Of a stretch of 30,674 nucleotides of DNA, positions 24,150 through 30,674 are shown piece by piece (positions within the stretch are counted from its first letter, which is position 1; every line of letters begins with the position of its first letter). Origin of the DNA: Flectobacillus roseus (GTDB taxonomy: Bacteria > Bacteroidota > Bacteroidia > Cytophagales > Spirosomataceae); NCBI RefSeq assembly GCF_030056665.1, contig NZ_JASHIG010000055.1; one strand, 5' to 3'. The notes beneath the pieces are model-generated. The model saw only the letters and a program-made list of their open reading frames with translations. It ran no database searches and had not been told where the DNA came from. A program made the position numbers and the translations under genes.

Positions 24150-24194
24150 GAAAAGGGTAGAATATAGACTAATGGTTTATATCCTACCCTTTTC
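24150..24194. terminator. Terminator between convergent udk and TonB-receptor genes
   Basis: GAAAAGGGTAG (24150-24160) pairs perfectly with CTACCCTTTTC (24184-24194). The plus strand continues with ATTTTTTC, a good T-tract for udk. The A-rich left foot also provides a T-rich tail on the minus strand for the receptor gene. Confidence 0.85.
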
Positions 24195-24213
24195 ATTTTT
24201 TCTAGCTCCTATT

Positions 24214-26454
24214 CTAAAATGATATACCTACCGACAGCTTGGCAAAAAATGGTGTTCCTGCCGTAAAATGGATTTCATTTACAGGTTCTGTTTCATTTTT
24301 CAACTGACTTTCTGTCGCAAACTGCGTCTCTTTCCAGCGTACATTGGCGAGGTTTTGAACCGATAATCCAAAGTTATATGCCTTGTATTGATAATTGACC
24401 TGCATATCGTTGACAAAATACCCTTTGGCAATAATCGTATTATCATCATTGGCTGGTCGGTCGGCCATATATCTGTATCGCAACGAACCACTCCATCCAT
24501 TTTGTGTTCTGACGTTCAATCCTCCCGTTGAGGTTCGGGTTGGAGCCAATGGTAAAAATGCTTGTAATTCGTTTACGCCCAATGCTCTTGGTTTTGCTAT
24601 GTTCCAATCCATATCGGCGTACAGCCAGTCTGTAATTTGGTAACGCAACGAAAGATCTAATCCCATACGACGAGTTTTACCACTTGGCTCCACTACAGCT
24701 TCGTCGCCCACGTACACAAACTCTTGGTCGAGCCATAAATACCACGCCGACATATTGAGCAATAATTTAGGTAATGGCTTCCATACAACGCCCAAATCAG
24801 AACCGTAAGCTGCTGGTAATATCTCACGTCCTTGAGTAGCTACTACTACACGTGTATCGTTTGAGTGAAAACCCTTTCCTGTATTCAAATACAATTGTAC
24901 ACGATTGTTTGGCGTATAATACAAGTTGAATTTAGGACTTAAAATAGAGGCATTTGCTTTCAATGTATATTTACTCGAATCACTCAAAAAGTTATTATAT
25001 CGATTCCAAAACACATCATATCGCAAACCAACATTGGCTGTCAATCGCTCAGATAGTCGCATGGTATAATCATAGTAGAATCCTAAGTTTTGCTCCATGA
25101 CTTTACCATATTTCAAAGAATCACTAACAAAAGTGCGATTGACGGTTCGTGAAAGCTCAAGATTATTTACAAAATCTTGTCGGTAATCTACTCCAACATT
25201 CGAACTCGCACCATTACCATGCTCTAGCGAATAACTGGTATTTCCTCCCCAAAGATTACGATTTTCATGTTGCTTTATCTGATCTCCATTTACTGGATCT
25301 TCTTTGAAGAAGGTAAAATTGGAGAATAATAAAAAGTTGTAGTTGGAATAAAATAATTGGTTTTTCAACACGCCATTTCCCAATTGAGTAACCAATTGCG
25401 CATTAACATTACTTCTACTAGTTTCGCCACCTTCGGTATCATCAATCGCACCATAAAATGAAATTTGACCCGAATCTACTGCACGGTCGGGGATTTGTCC
25501 TGAGTGGTTCCACTTACTCCAAAAAGTAGAAGCCGTCAGGGTTAATTGTGATTTACTCGAAAATTGACGATTGTATTTGGTAACAGCATTGACACGACGA
25601 AAATGCTGTGGCGAGTCAAAATAACTATCCGAATAGCTATACTCCCCTCCTACGTACATTGACTCGTTGCGTTCTTTGGCTTTTTGTCCCAAAAGATTAA
25701 ACGCACCCACTGCACGATAGGTATTAAATTGCCCTGCTTCAACCTTTACAAAGTTTTTGTCCAAGACATTTTTTGTTCTAAAATCTACCCAACCTGCCGT
25801 GGTAAAATTGCCTTTATCGGCATAATAGGGTCCTTTTTTGAAATCTACTCTTTCTATCAATTCAGGAATCACAAAGTGCAAATCGGCATATCCTTGTCCG
25901 TGTGCATGTGATACCATATTTACAGGCATACCATCCACTGTCAAGCGAATATCAGTGCCATGGTCAAGGTCAAATCCGCGTAGAAATATCTGTTCGGCTT
26001 TGCCTCCTCCTGCGTGTTGACCAATGAACAGCCCTGGTACTGAGCGCAATACTTCTTGTGAGTTATTGATAGGACGCAATTGCAAATCTATACTACTGAT
26101 TGTTTGCTGTTGGTGCGCATTTTCAGGATGAACCTCCACCTCTTCGAGCTGAACCATCGCTACAGGTAGAGCAACTTTAAGTGTTTGACTCGTTTTTACT
26201 TTGGCTTCATATTTCTGAAAACCAATATGTGAAACTTGCACTTGCACTTCAGCAGAGGTCAGTTTTGAGATAGAAAATTCTCCCAAAGAATTGGTAATCG
26301 CATAACCATGAGGAAAGGATCGAACAATCGCTCCTTCGATAGGTAACTGTGTAGCTTGATTGGTAATTTGTCCTTTTAGGGTAAAATGCTGAGCAATAAC
26401 GCCAAATGTAGAAAGCCATAATAGCCCTACTAAGGTTGTAAAAATTTTTTGCAT
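24214..26454 (-). CDS. TonB-dependent outer-membrane receptor
   Basis: An energised outer-membrane transporter of 746 aa. The signal peptide MQKIFTTLVGLLWLSTFGVIA cleaves before Gln22. A carboxypeptidase-regulatory-like beta domain (about 25-97, GQITNQATQLPIEGAIV) is typical of Bacteroidota receptors. The plug domain (about 115-228) contains LRSVPGLFIGQHAGGG (136-151), RGFDLDHGTDI (159-169) and VSHAHGQGYADLHF (181-194). About 22 beta-barrel strands follow, ending with aromatic SVGISF. There is no SusD-type lipoprotein next to it, so polysaccharide import is not indicated. The His-rich plug loop hints at a metal or metal-complex ligand, but this is inference. It converges on udk and is divergent from the SCP2-like gene. 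Confidence 0.93.
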   Translation of the reverse strand: MQKIFTTLVGLLWLSTFGVIAQHFTLKGQITNQATQLPIEGAIVRSFPHGYAITNSLGEFSISKLTSAEVQVQVSHIGFQKYEAKVKTSQTLKVALPVAMVQLEEVEVHPENAHQQQTISSIDLQLRPINNSQEVLRSVPGLFIGQHAGGGKAEQIFLRGFDLDHGTDIRLTVDGMPVNMVSHAHGQGYADLHFVIPELIERVDFKKGPYYADKGNFTTAGWVDFRTKNVLDKNFVKVEAGQFNTYRAVGAFNLLGQKAKERNESMYVGGEYSYSDSYFDSPQHFRRVNAVTKYNRQFSSKSQLTLTASTFWSKWNHSGQIPDRAVDSGQISFYGAIDDTEGGETSRSNVNAQLVTQLGNGVLKNQLFYSNYNFLLFSNFTFFKEDPVNGDQIKQHENRNLWGGNTSYSLEHGNGASSNVGVDYRQDFVNNLELSRTVNRTFVSDSLKYGKVMEQNLGFYYDYTMRLSERLTANVGLRYDVFWNRYNNFLSDSSKYTLKANASILSPKFNLYYTPNNRVQLYLNTGKGFHSNDTRVVVATQGREILPAAYGSDLGVVWKPLPKLLLNMSAWYLWLDQEFVYVGDEAVVEPSGKTRRMGLDLSLRYQITDWLYADMDWNIAKPRALGVNELQAFLPLAPTRTSTGGLNVRTQNGWSGSLRYRYMADRPANDDNTIIAKGYFVNDMQVNYQYKAYNFGLSVQNLANVRWKETQFATESQLKNETEPVNEIHFTAGTPFFAKLSVGISF

Positions 26455-26522
26455 GTGATAAATATCGCTTTGTCTGAGCGAAAATAGGATTTAGTCTGTT
26501 GTGAATATTTTGTACTTATTCA

Positions 26523-26530
26523 CAAAGATA
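26523..26530 (-). promoter_or_regulatory. Candidate -7 box for the TonB receptor
   Basis: Minus-strand TATCTTTG matches TAnnTTTG exactly, about 70 bases before the receptor start. The nearest -33-like TTG is only 13 bases away, closer than normal, so strength is uncertain. Confidence 0.4.
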
Positions 26531-26683
26531 CTATTTATATGCCCAAAAATGTGGTTGGATTTATTATGAAATATTGACTGATATATAGGAAGTTTCGTTA
26601 CCAAGAAGTCCTAATATGCTGGTGAACAGGAAATTATTAGGCCTGAATAGGTTTTTTGAGGCATTCCGAAAAACATATTTGCG

Positions 26684-26711
26684 AAAATATATATTTTAGC
26701 GAAATTTCGCT
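26684..26711. promoter_or_regulatory. Adjacent palindromes, candidate operator
   Basis: Two perfect 14-bp palindromes lie side by side: AAAATATATATTTT (26684-26697) and AGCGAAATTTCGCT (26698-26711). The second abuts the -33 TTG of the SCP2-like gene promoter, a position expected for a dimeric regulator. It is within the 320-bp divergent spacer 26455-26774. No regulator is identified. Confidence 0.45.
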
Positions 26712-26741
26712 TGTTTTTGTTTTTTCAATTAATTAGCTTTG
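26711..26741 (+). promoter_or_regulatory. Promoter for the SCP2-like gene
   Basis: TTG (26711-26713), 20 bases, then TAGCTTTG (26734-26741), an exact -7 match with ideal spacing for Bacteroidota. Transcription would begin near 26748, leaving a leader of about 27 bases. Confidence 0.6.
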
Positions 26742-26774
26742 ATATAAGAACTTAAACAAGTAAAAAATACGGCT

Positions 26775-27056
26775 ATGGAAAGATTAATGTATCAAATCGC
26801 TCAACATCAAGAGAAATTAACACAAATGGGTGGCACGGTTCGTTTTGACCTGCCTGAAGGAAGTATCATGATTTGTCCCAAAGGTCATGTAAGCGACGAC
26901 TACCAAACAGCAGATTGCTCGTTTAGAACGACTACTACAGTCTTACAAAGCCTTATTAATGGTCATATTGACCCGATGAGTGCGGTAATCACAGGAAAAT
27001 TAAAATTTGCAGGAAATGTTATGGTCGCCCTTAAACTAAAAGAATTGTTCAGCTAA
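26775..27056 (+). CDS. SCP2-like small protein
   Basis: A 93-aa protein resembling the SCP2 sterol-carrier fold. The segment ADCSFRTTTTVLQSLINGHI (46-65), then DPMSAVITGKLKFAGNVMVALKLKELF (66-92) follows the SCP2 pattern in which a strand with acidic/polar residues precedes a helix, then the GKLKxxGN strand and a final amphipathic helix. The N-terminal third (GGTVRFDLPEGSIMICPKG) supplies beta strands. There is no signal peptide or membrane span. The full SCP2 domain is about 100 residues, so this is essentially the domain alone. SCP2 domains bind lipids or act as accessory domains; the bacterial role is unknown. It has its own well-formed promoter and is followed by element D. Confidence 0.7.
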   Translation: MERLMYQIAQHQEKLTQMGGTVRFDLPEGSIMICPKGHVSDDYQTADCSFRTTTTVLQSLINGHIDPMSAVITGKLKFAGNVMVALKLKELFS

Positions 27057-27060
27057 TAAT

Positions 27061-27242
27061 ATTGAGTGATTTGTGAATGAGTAAATGAGTGATTGTTTTA
27101 AAATCTAAATTTTAGCAGTAGAGATTCAATGATTGTAACATGATAGCATCAAAAAAGCGGTCGAAGAATATTTTCAGACCGCTTTTTTGATACTACTATG
27201 CTATGTTTTACTCGGCTTCAGACGCAAACATTGCGTCTCTAC
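27061..27242. repeat. Nested palindromic element, copy D
   Basis: It occupies the spacer between convergent SCP2-like and nadB genes. The outer arm ATTGAGTGATTTGTGAATGA begins at 27061. The left GTAGAGATTCAATGATTGTA (from 27118) is degenerate, while the right AGACGCAAACATTGCGTCTC, then TAC (27220-27242) is well kept. The core hairpin lies at 27148-27191, flanked by TAGCATC and GATACTACTATGCTA, the same flanks as copy C. Confidence 0.85.
27148..27191. terminator. Core hairpin of copy D, shared bidirectional terminator
   Basis: ATCAAAAAAGCGGTC (27148-27162) pairs perfectly with GACCGCTTTTTTGAT (27177-27191): 15 bp with a 14-base loop. It lies between the ends of two convergent genes. Confidence 0.8.
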
Positions 27243-27284
27243 TGGTGAAATGTGGATTTCAAGAAAAGATTCAAAACTCCTCAC

Positions 27285-28868
27285 CTACCTGATATTATCT
27301 AAGTTATAATGCAAGCCTCTATTTTCTTTACGAGCTATGGCGTGTTTAATCACCAAGTACGCTGCATTAATCATATTTCTCAACTGACAAATCGGTACTG
27401 ATAGTTTGGATTCACGATACAACTCTTCGTGTTCGATATAAATCAGCTCTAGACGGTCATACGCACGTTTCAAACGACGATCTGTTCTTACAATACCAAC
27501 GTAATTACTCATCACCGACTCTAACTCACGGGTCATTTCGGTCACCAAAATCAATTCTTCTGGGTGAGTTGTTCCATCGTCGTTCCAATCTGGAATATTG
27601 TCAGGAATAGTATTTTCCTGATAAATCTCAATCGTTTTTTCAAACGCACGATGCGCATAAACAATCGCTTCGAGCAAAGAATTAGACGCCAAACGGTTTG
27701 CTCCGTGCAAGCCTGTACACGAACATTCGCCTGCGGCAAAAAGGTAATTAATCGTCGTTTGTGAATATTCATTGACCTTAATACCACCGCACAAATAATG
27801 TTGCGCTGGCACCACAGGAATCATGTCATTGCCTGTAATATCCAAACCCAAATGATCTTTGCAATAGTTATAAATCATTGGGAAATGATGCTTGAAATCT
27901 TCCGCCTCCAGATGGCGAGTATCCAAATAGACATGGTCGACCCCATTTTTTTTCATCTCAGAATCTATCGCTCTAGCCACAATATCACGTGGTGCTAACG
28001 ACAAACGAGGGTCATAATTTTCCATGAATGTCTCTCCATCCTTATTTTTCAAAATACCGCCATGTCCACGCACTGCTTCCGAAATTAAGAAAGAAGGCTT
28101 TTTGCCTGGCTGATAAAGAGACGTTGGGTGAAACTGGATAAACTCCATATTGTCCACCAAAGCCTTGGCACGATAGGCCATCGAAATACCGTCGCCCGTA
28201 GCAATGGTTGGGTTGGTAGTACTTTGATATATTTGACCAATACCACCCGTTGCCAAAAGTGTAGTTTTAGCAAGAAAAGTCTCGGGTCTACCTGTCAAAG
28301 TGTTGAATACATATACCCCAAAGCATCTTTTGTCGGGGGTATCTTTAGTCACTTTTTCACCCAAATGGTGTTGTGTAATCAAGTCAACGGCAAAATAATG
28401 CGTAAATATCTCAACGCTTGGGAAGGACTTTACTTTCGCCAGTAAAGCGCGTTCTATTTCGTTACCTGTCGAATCTTTATGGTGTAAAATACGATGGTCT
28501 GAGTGACCTCCTTCTTTTACCAAATCATAGGATCCATCAGCTTTTTTGTCGAATTCTGTGCCATAATCAATCAGCTCTTGCAAACGAGCAGGGGCTTCTT
28601 TTACCACAATTTCTACGACTTTGGGATCTGATAAAAAATCGCCCGCAATCATGGTATCTTCGATATGTTTTTCGAAGGAATCCTCATTATTCCAAACAGC
28701 AGCAATACCTCCTTGTGCATATTTGGTATTGGTTTCTTCGGCCACCGTTTTAGTGATGACTGCGATTTTGACATCTTGTTTTTTATCAGCAAAATGTGAT
28801 GCAAGTTTGGCGGTGTAGGAAAGTCCTGCAATACCAGAGCCTATGACTAAAAAATCGTATTTGGGCAT
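27285..28868 (-). CDS. nadB: L-aspartate oxidase
   Basis: FAD enzyme that converts L-aspartate to iminoaspartate, the first step of NAD synthesis; NadA then makes quinolinate. The 527 aa start with the dinucleotide-binding loop LVIGSGIAGLS (7-17). TKYAQGGIAAVW (48-59) binds FAD. FIQFHPTSLY, SEAVRGHGGIL (with the active-site Arg) and LDTRHL belong to the fumarate-reductase/succinate-dehydrogenase flavoprotein fold. PAQHYLCGGIKVNEYSQT and the C-terminal FAD segment GLHGANRLASNSLLEA follow. The helical C-domain (about 430-527) separates it from succinate dehydrogenase and supports the oxidase assignment. nadA and nadC are not nearby. It is transcribed alone toward element D. Confidence 0.95.
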   Translation of the reverse strand: MPKYDFLVIGSGIAGLSYTAKLASHFADKKQDVKIAVITKTVAEETNTKYAQGGIAAVWNNEDSFEKHIEDTMIAGDFLSDPKVVEIVVKEAPARLQELIDYGTEFDKKADGSYDLVKEGGHSDHRILHHKDSTGNEIERALLAKVKSFPSVEIFTHYFAVDLITQHHLGEKVTKDTPDKRCFGVYVFNTLTGRPETFLAKTTLLATGGIGQIYQSTTNPTIATGDGISMAYRAKALVDNMEFIQFHPTSLYQPGKKPSFLISEAVRGHGGILKNKDGETFMENYDPRLSLAPRDIVARAIDSEMKKNGVDHVYLDTRHLEAEDFKHHFPMIYNYCKDHLGLDITGNDMIPVVPAQHYLCGGIKVNEYSQTTINYLFAAGECSCTGLHGANRLASNSLLEAIVYAHRAFEKTIEIYQENTIPDNIPDWNDDGTTHPEELILVTEMTRELESVMSNYVGIVRTDRRLKRAYDRLELIYIEHEELYRESKLSVPICQLRNMINAAYLVIKHAIARKENRGLHYNLDNIR

Positions 28869-29530
28869 TATTTTGAAATAAGTTTATCTTGGCTATCGGC
28901 TATCAGCTTTTAGCCATCAGCTATTGAATTATGTCCTAATCTAAGTAAAATATAAAGTAAAATTGCATTAATATGCTTTAGACTATAAGCCGTAGGCACT
29001 AGAATAAAGTCTGTATTACTTCGATAGAAAAGATATGATTAAGCTTAAAAGTATATTTTAATAAATCATAGAAATATTTTTGCCTAATGCCTACAGCTCA
29101 CAGCCTAAAGCCATTTTGAAATGTCGCCAAAGTTACGTGCAAAGACGACATCATCCTGAGTTAAAAAGAAAATATTTCCTAGAAATCGCAAATTATTTAC
29201 ACAATCTCCAGAATTATTTACAAATATAAGCACTCAGCTGAGGTATTTTGAAAAACCACCAGAATCAGGATAAAATCATTCCTTCAAAATTCTATATTTG
29301 TTTAAACAGTTTAGAAAAAGAGATTTCTTGAATCAGCCTAAATTGTTTAATTTCGGGCTTTGAATTGAGCGAAGCTAGGTCAAAGATGTATCTCAGAGCA
29401 CTTATGAATCAATGATATATCTATACCAGCAGCTCAGATTTAGCCTTATTTTAATATACCTTTGGCTGTTTGCTGTCAGAATATTAGACTGTAGCCAGCC
29501 AATAAGCCTTAATATCTAATCAACTCTTTT
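28869..29530. other. Long repeat-bearing spacer between nadB and coiled-coil paralog 2
   Basis: About 660 bp with no credible gene. At 28891-28925 the motif GGCTATCGGCTATCAGC is followed by TTTTAGCCATCAGCTA, a short degenerate hairpin of GGCTAT/TAGCC units. A larger inverted repeat lies at 28973-29113. Toward the right end TACCTTTG (29457-29464) matches the -7 consensus for the downstream gene, about 67 bases before its start, without a good -33 partner. Confidence 0.5.
28973..29113. repeat. Inverted repeat of the GCTTTAGGCTGTAGGC family
   Basis: The left arm (28973-29002: ATGCTTTAGACTATAAGCCG, then TAGGCACTAG) matches the reverse complement of the right arm (29082-29113: GCCTAATGCCTACAGCTCAC, then AGCCTAAAGCCAT), with a loop of about 80 bases. 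The shared GTAGGC core also occurs in the cluster at 18159-18284. Confidence 0.65.
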
Positions 29531-30484
29531 ATGGATGTAAACAAGTCCAACAATAGTCTCTGGAAAGCTGGTACAGGTGCATTTGCTATTTTATCAGCTG
29601 TTTTAGGCTATTTACTATTTGAAGCAAAAGGTATTAGTAAAGACCAAAATCGAATGATAGACCAGCGTGTAGCCGAAATTTCGTCGGCACGTATGAGCTT
29701 GGACTCGATTGGGATGCAAATGGATGCCAAAATTGCAGAAATCAAATCTTTGGGTGGACGAGTAGAAGAGTTAGAAGCTGCCAAAAAACAGTTAGAAGCT
29801 GATGTTGCTGGACTCAAATCAGCTGGTGAACTTTCGAAACAACAATATGATGGCAAAATAGCTGAGTATATTAGTCTCCTCAACAACAAGGACGCCGAAC
29901 TGAATCGCCTTCGTAAAGAAAATGGCATTTTGGCAGAAAAAAATCGTACACTAACTTCTGAAAATACCGACTTGAGTACCGAAAATGTTTCGTTGAAAGG
30001 CATCAAAAAATCTTTGAGCGATTCAGTCGAAAATGTATCTCGTAAAAACTCTGAGCTTTCGGCAAAAGTGAGTAGAGCCTCCGCCTTACAAGCACAAGAA
30101 GTACAAGTATTGGCCATATCAGACAGAGGAAAAGAGCGTGATGGCGGTACTTACAGAGCATCAAAGGTGAGTAAAATTAAGGTCGCATTTAGCTTGATGC
30201 CTAATCCAATTGCCAAACAAGACGAAAAAGTAATTTACCTCCGTGTGCTCGACCCAGACGGTGCTGTATTGTTTGACACGGCTGCTGGTTCGGGAAGTTT
30301 TAACATATTTGGGAAGGAAACTAATTATACAGCTAAAAAGTCAATCTTCTTTCAAAACAATAACCAAAACGTTGAAATTTCATACCAACGTGGCGGAAAT
30401 TCTCCGTATCGTGCTGGCAACTATAAGGTAGAATTATATTCAGAAGGTTATCAAATCGGAACAGGTGGGTTTACAGTAAAATAA
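29531..30484 (+). CDS. Membrane-anchored coiled-coil protein with C-terminal beta domain, paralog 2
   Basis: A 317-aa paralog of the protein at 14996, with the same architecture: short polar N-terminus, one membrane helix (about 13-30, AGTGAFAILSAVLGYLLF), coiled coil (about 36-180), and beta domain (about 186-317). Strongly shared segments include MDAKIAEIKSLGGRVEELE (64-82), SDRGKERDGGTY (197-208), LRVLDPDGAV, GSGSF, KETNYTAKK, and AGNYKVELYSEGYQIGTGGF. The beta domain is better conserved than the distal coiled coil, suggesting that it carries the function while the coil acts as a spacer. It should sit in the inner membrane with the bulk in the periplasm. Followed by a partial copy of the outer arm of the nested palindrome family. 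Not a named family as far as I can tell. Confidence 0.85.
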   Translation: MDVNKSNNSLWKAGTGAFAILSAVLGYLLFEAKGISKDQNRMIDQRVAEISSARMSLDSIGMQMDAKIAEIKSLGGRVEELEAAKKQLEADVAGLKSAGELSKQQYDGKIAEYISLLNNKDAELNRLRKENGILAEKNRTLTSENTDLSTENVSLKGIKKSLSDSVENVSRKNSELSAKVSRASALQAQEVQVLAISDRGKERDGGTYRASKVSKIKVAFSLMPNPIAKQDEKVIYLRVLDPDGAVLFDTAAGSGSFNIFGKETNYTAKKSIFFQNNNQNVEISYQRGGNSPYRAGNYKVELYSEGYQIGTGGFTVK

Positions 30485-30494
30485 AACCTTGCTG

Positions 30495-30530
30495 TTGAGT
30501 GATTGGGTGAATTAATGATTTTTAAAATGG
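30495..30530. repeat. Partial outer arm of the nested palindrome family
   Basis: TTGAGTGATTGGGTGAATTA, then ATGATTTTTAAAATGG directly after coiled-coil paralog 2 matches the left outer arms of copies B, C and D. No core hairpin or GTAGAGACG arm follows before the window ends, so it is a fragment or an incomplete copy. The rest to 30674 shows nothing recognisable. Confidence 0.55.
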
Positions 30531-30674
30531 TGAATTGTGAATGATGTATCAGTACTGCCCTTGCCTAAAATAGGTTGCCCTGAGTTTTAGCCAAGTTAAA
30601 GTAATCAAAATTGTAAAATAGTTTGATTTGGGTTTGTGCTTTTTGAATAATTACATGTCCAAATGGGTAAATTA

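Noticed and set aside
24214..26454. SusC-type glycan transporter
   Set aside because: The receptor is shorter than SusC proteins, and no SusD-like lipoprotein or glycan-degrading gene is next to it.
5081..27242. CRISPR-like repeat array
   Set aside because: The repeats are dispersed over 22 kb, are palindromic and variable, and lack regular spacers or cas genes.
29608..30117. Open frame of about 169 codons on the minus strand inside coiled-coil paralog 2
   Set aside because: Ser-rich antisense of a Glu/Lys/Leu coiled coil; a similar shorter shadow occurs opposite paralog 1, so it reflects composition, not a gene.

Overview
The window looks like chromosomal DNA from a Bacteroidota member of the Cytophagales type (Flectobacillus/Arcicella/Spirosomataceae-like). 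This placement is inferred from protein style and gene content, not from a marker search. Supporting signs are the AT-rich DNA, the lack of Shine-Dalgarno sequences, several TAnnTTTG-type -7 promoter boxes, a TonB-dependent receptor with a carboxypeptidase-regulatory N-domain, a LytS/LytTR pair, an Mrp protein of Bacteroidota type, and a long variant D-Ala-D-Ala ligase-like protein. I see no phage, plasmid, transposase, CRISPR, rRNA or tRNA.

Layout: 1-1535 (+) holds a GH16 glucanase with a disturbed 5' end and a rhodanese lipoprotein. 1580-11120 (-) holds a methyltransferase, ppk1 with a small upstream gene, a secreted PEBP/YbhB-like protein, an AraC regulator, gyrB and purH. 11482-15961 (+) holds an SGNH hydrolase plus alpha/beta esterase pair, a cytochrome P450, and a membrane-anchored coiled-coil protein. 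16252-21046 (-) holds a long Ddl-like ATP-grasp protein, a periplasmic thioredoxin-fold protein, an Nfu scaffold and Mrp. 21497-24131 (+) holds a LytS-type kinase, a LytTR regulator and uridine kinase. 24214-26454 (-) is a TonB receptor, 26775-27056 (+) an SCP2-like small protein, 27285-28868 (-) nadB, and 29531-30484 (+) a second copy of the coiled-coil protein family.

The genes are mostly housekeeping: purine and NAD synthesis, Fe-S assembly (mrp-nfu), polyphosphate, DNA gyrase and nucleotide salvage. They are interleaved with accessory envelope functions. The likely operons are SGNH-esterase, lytS-lytTR, mrp-nfu and small ORF-ppk1.

The most unusual content lies between genes. At least three families of degenerate inverted repeats sit almost only in intergenic spacers. 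The clearest is a nested palindrome of about 150-250 bp with four copies (5081, 6884, 15981, 27061). Its core is a strong A-tract/T-tract hairpin resembling a bidirectional terminator, and it is flanked by GTAGAGACG-type palindromes and outer GAGTGAATGAGTGATT-type arms. The core stem varies in sequence but keeps pairing between copies. Two further points are a Ddl-like protein whose C-terminus appears to repeat its own N-terminal lobe, and the pair of paralogous TM-coiled-coil-beta-domain proteins.
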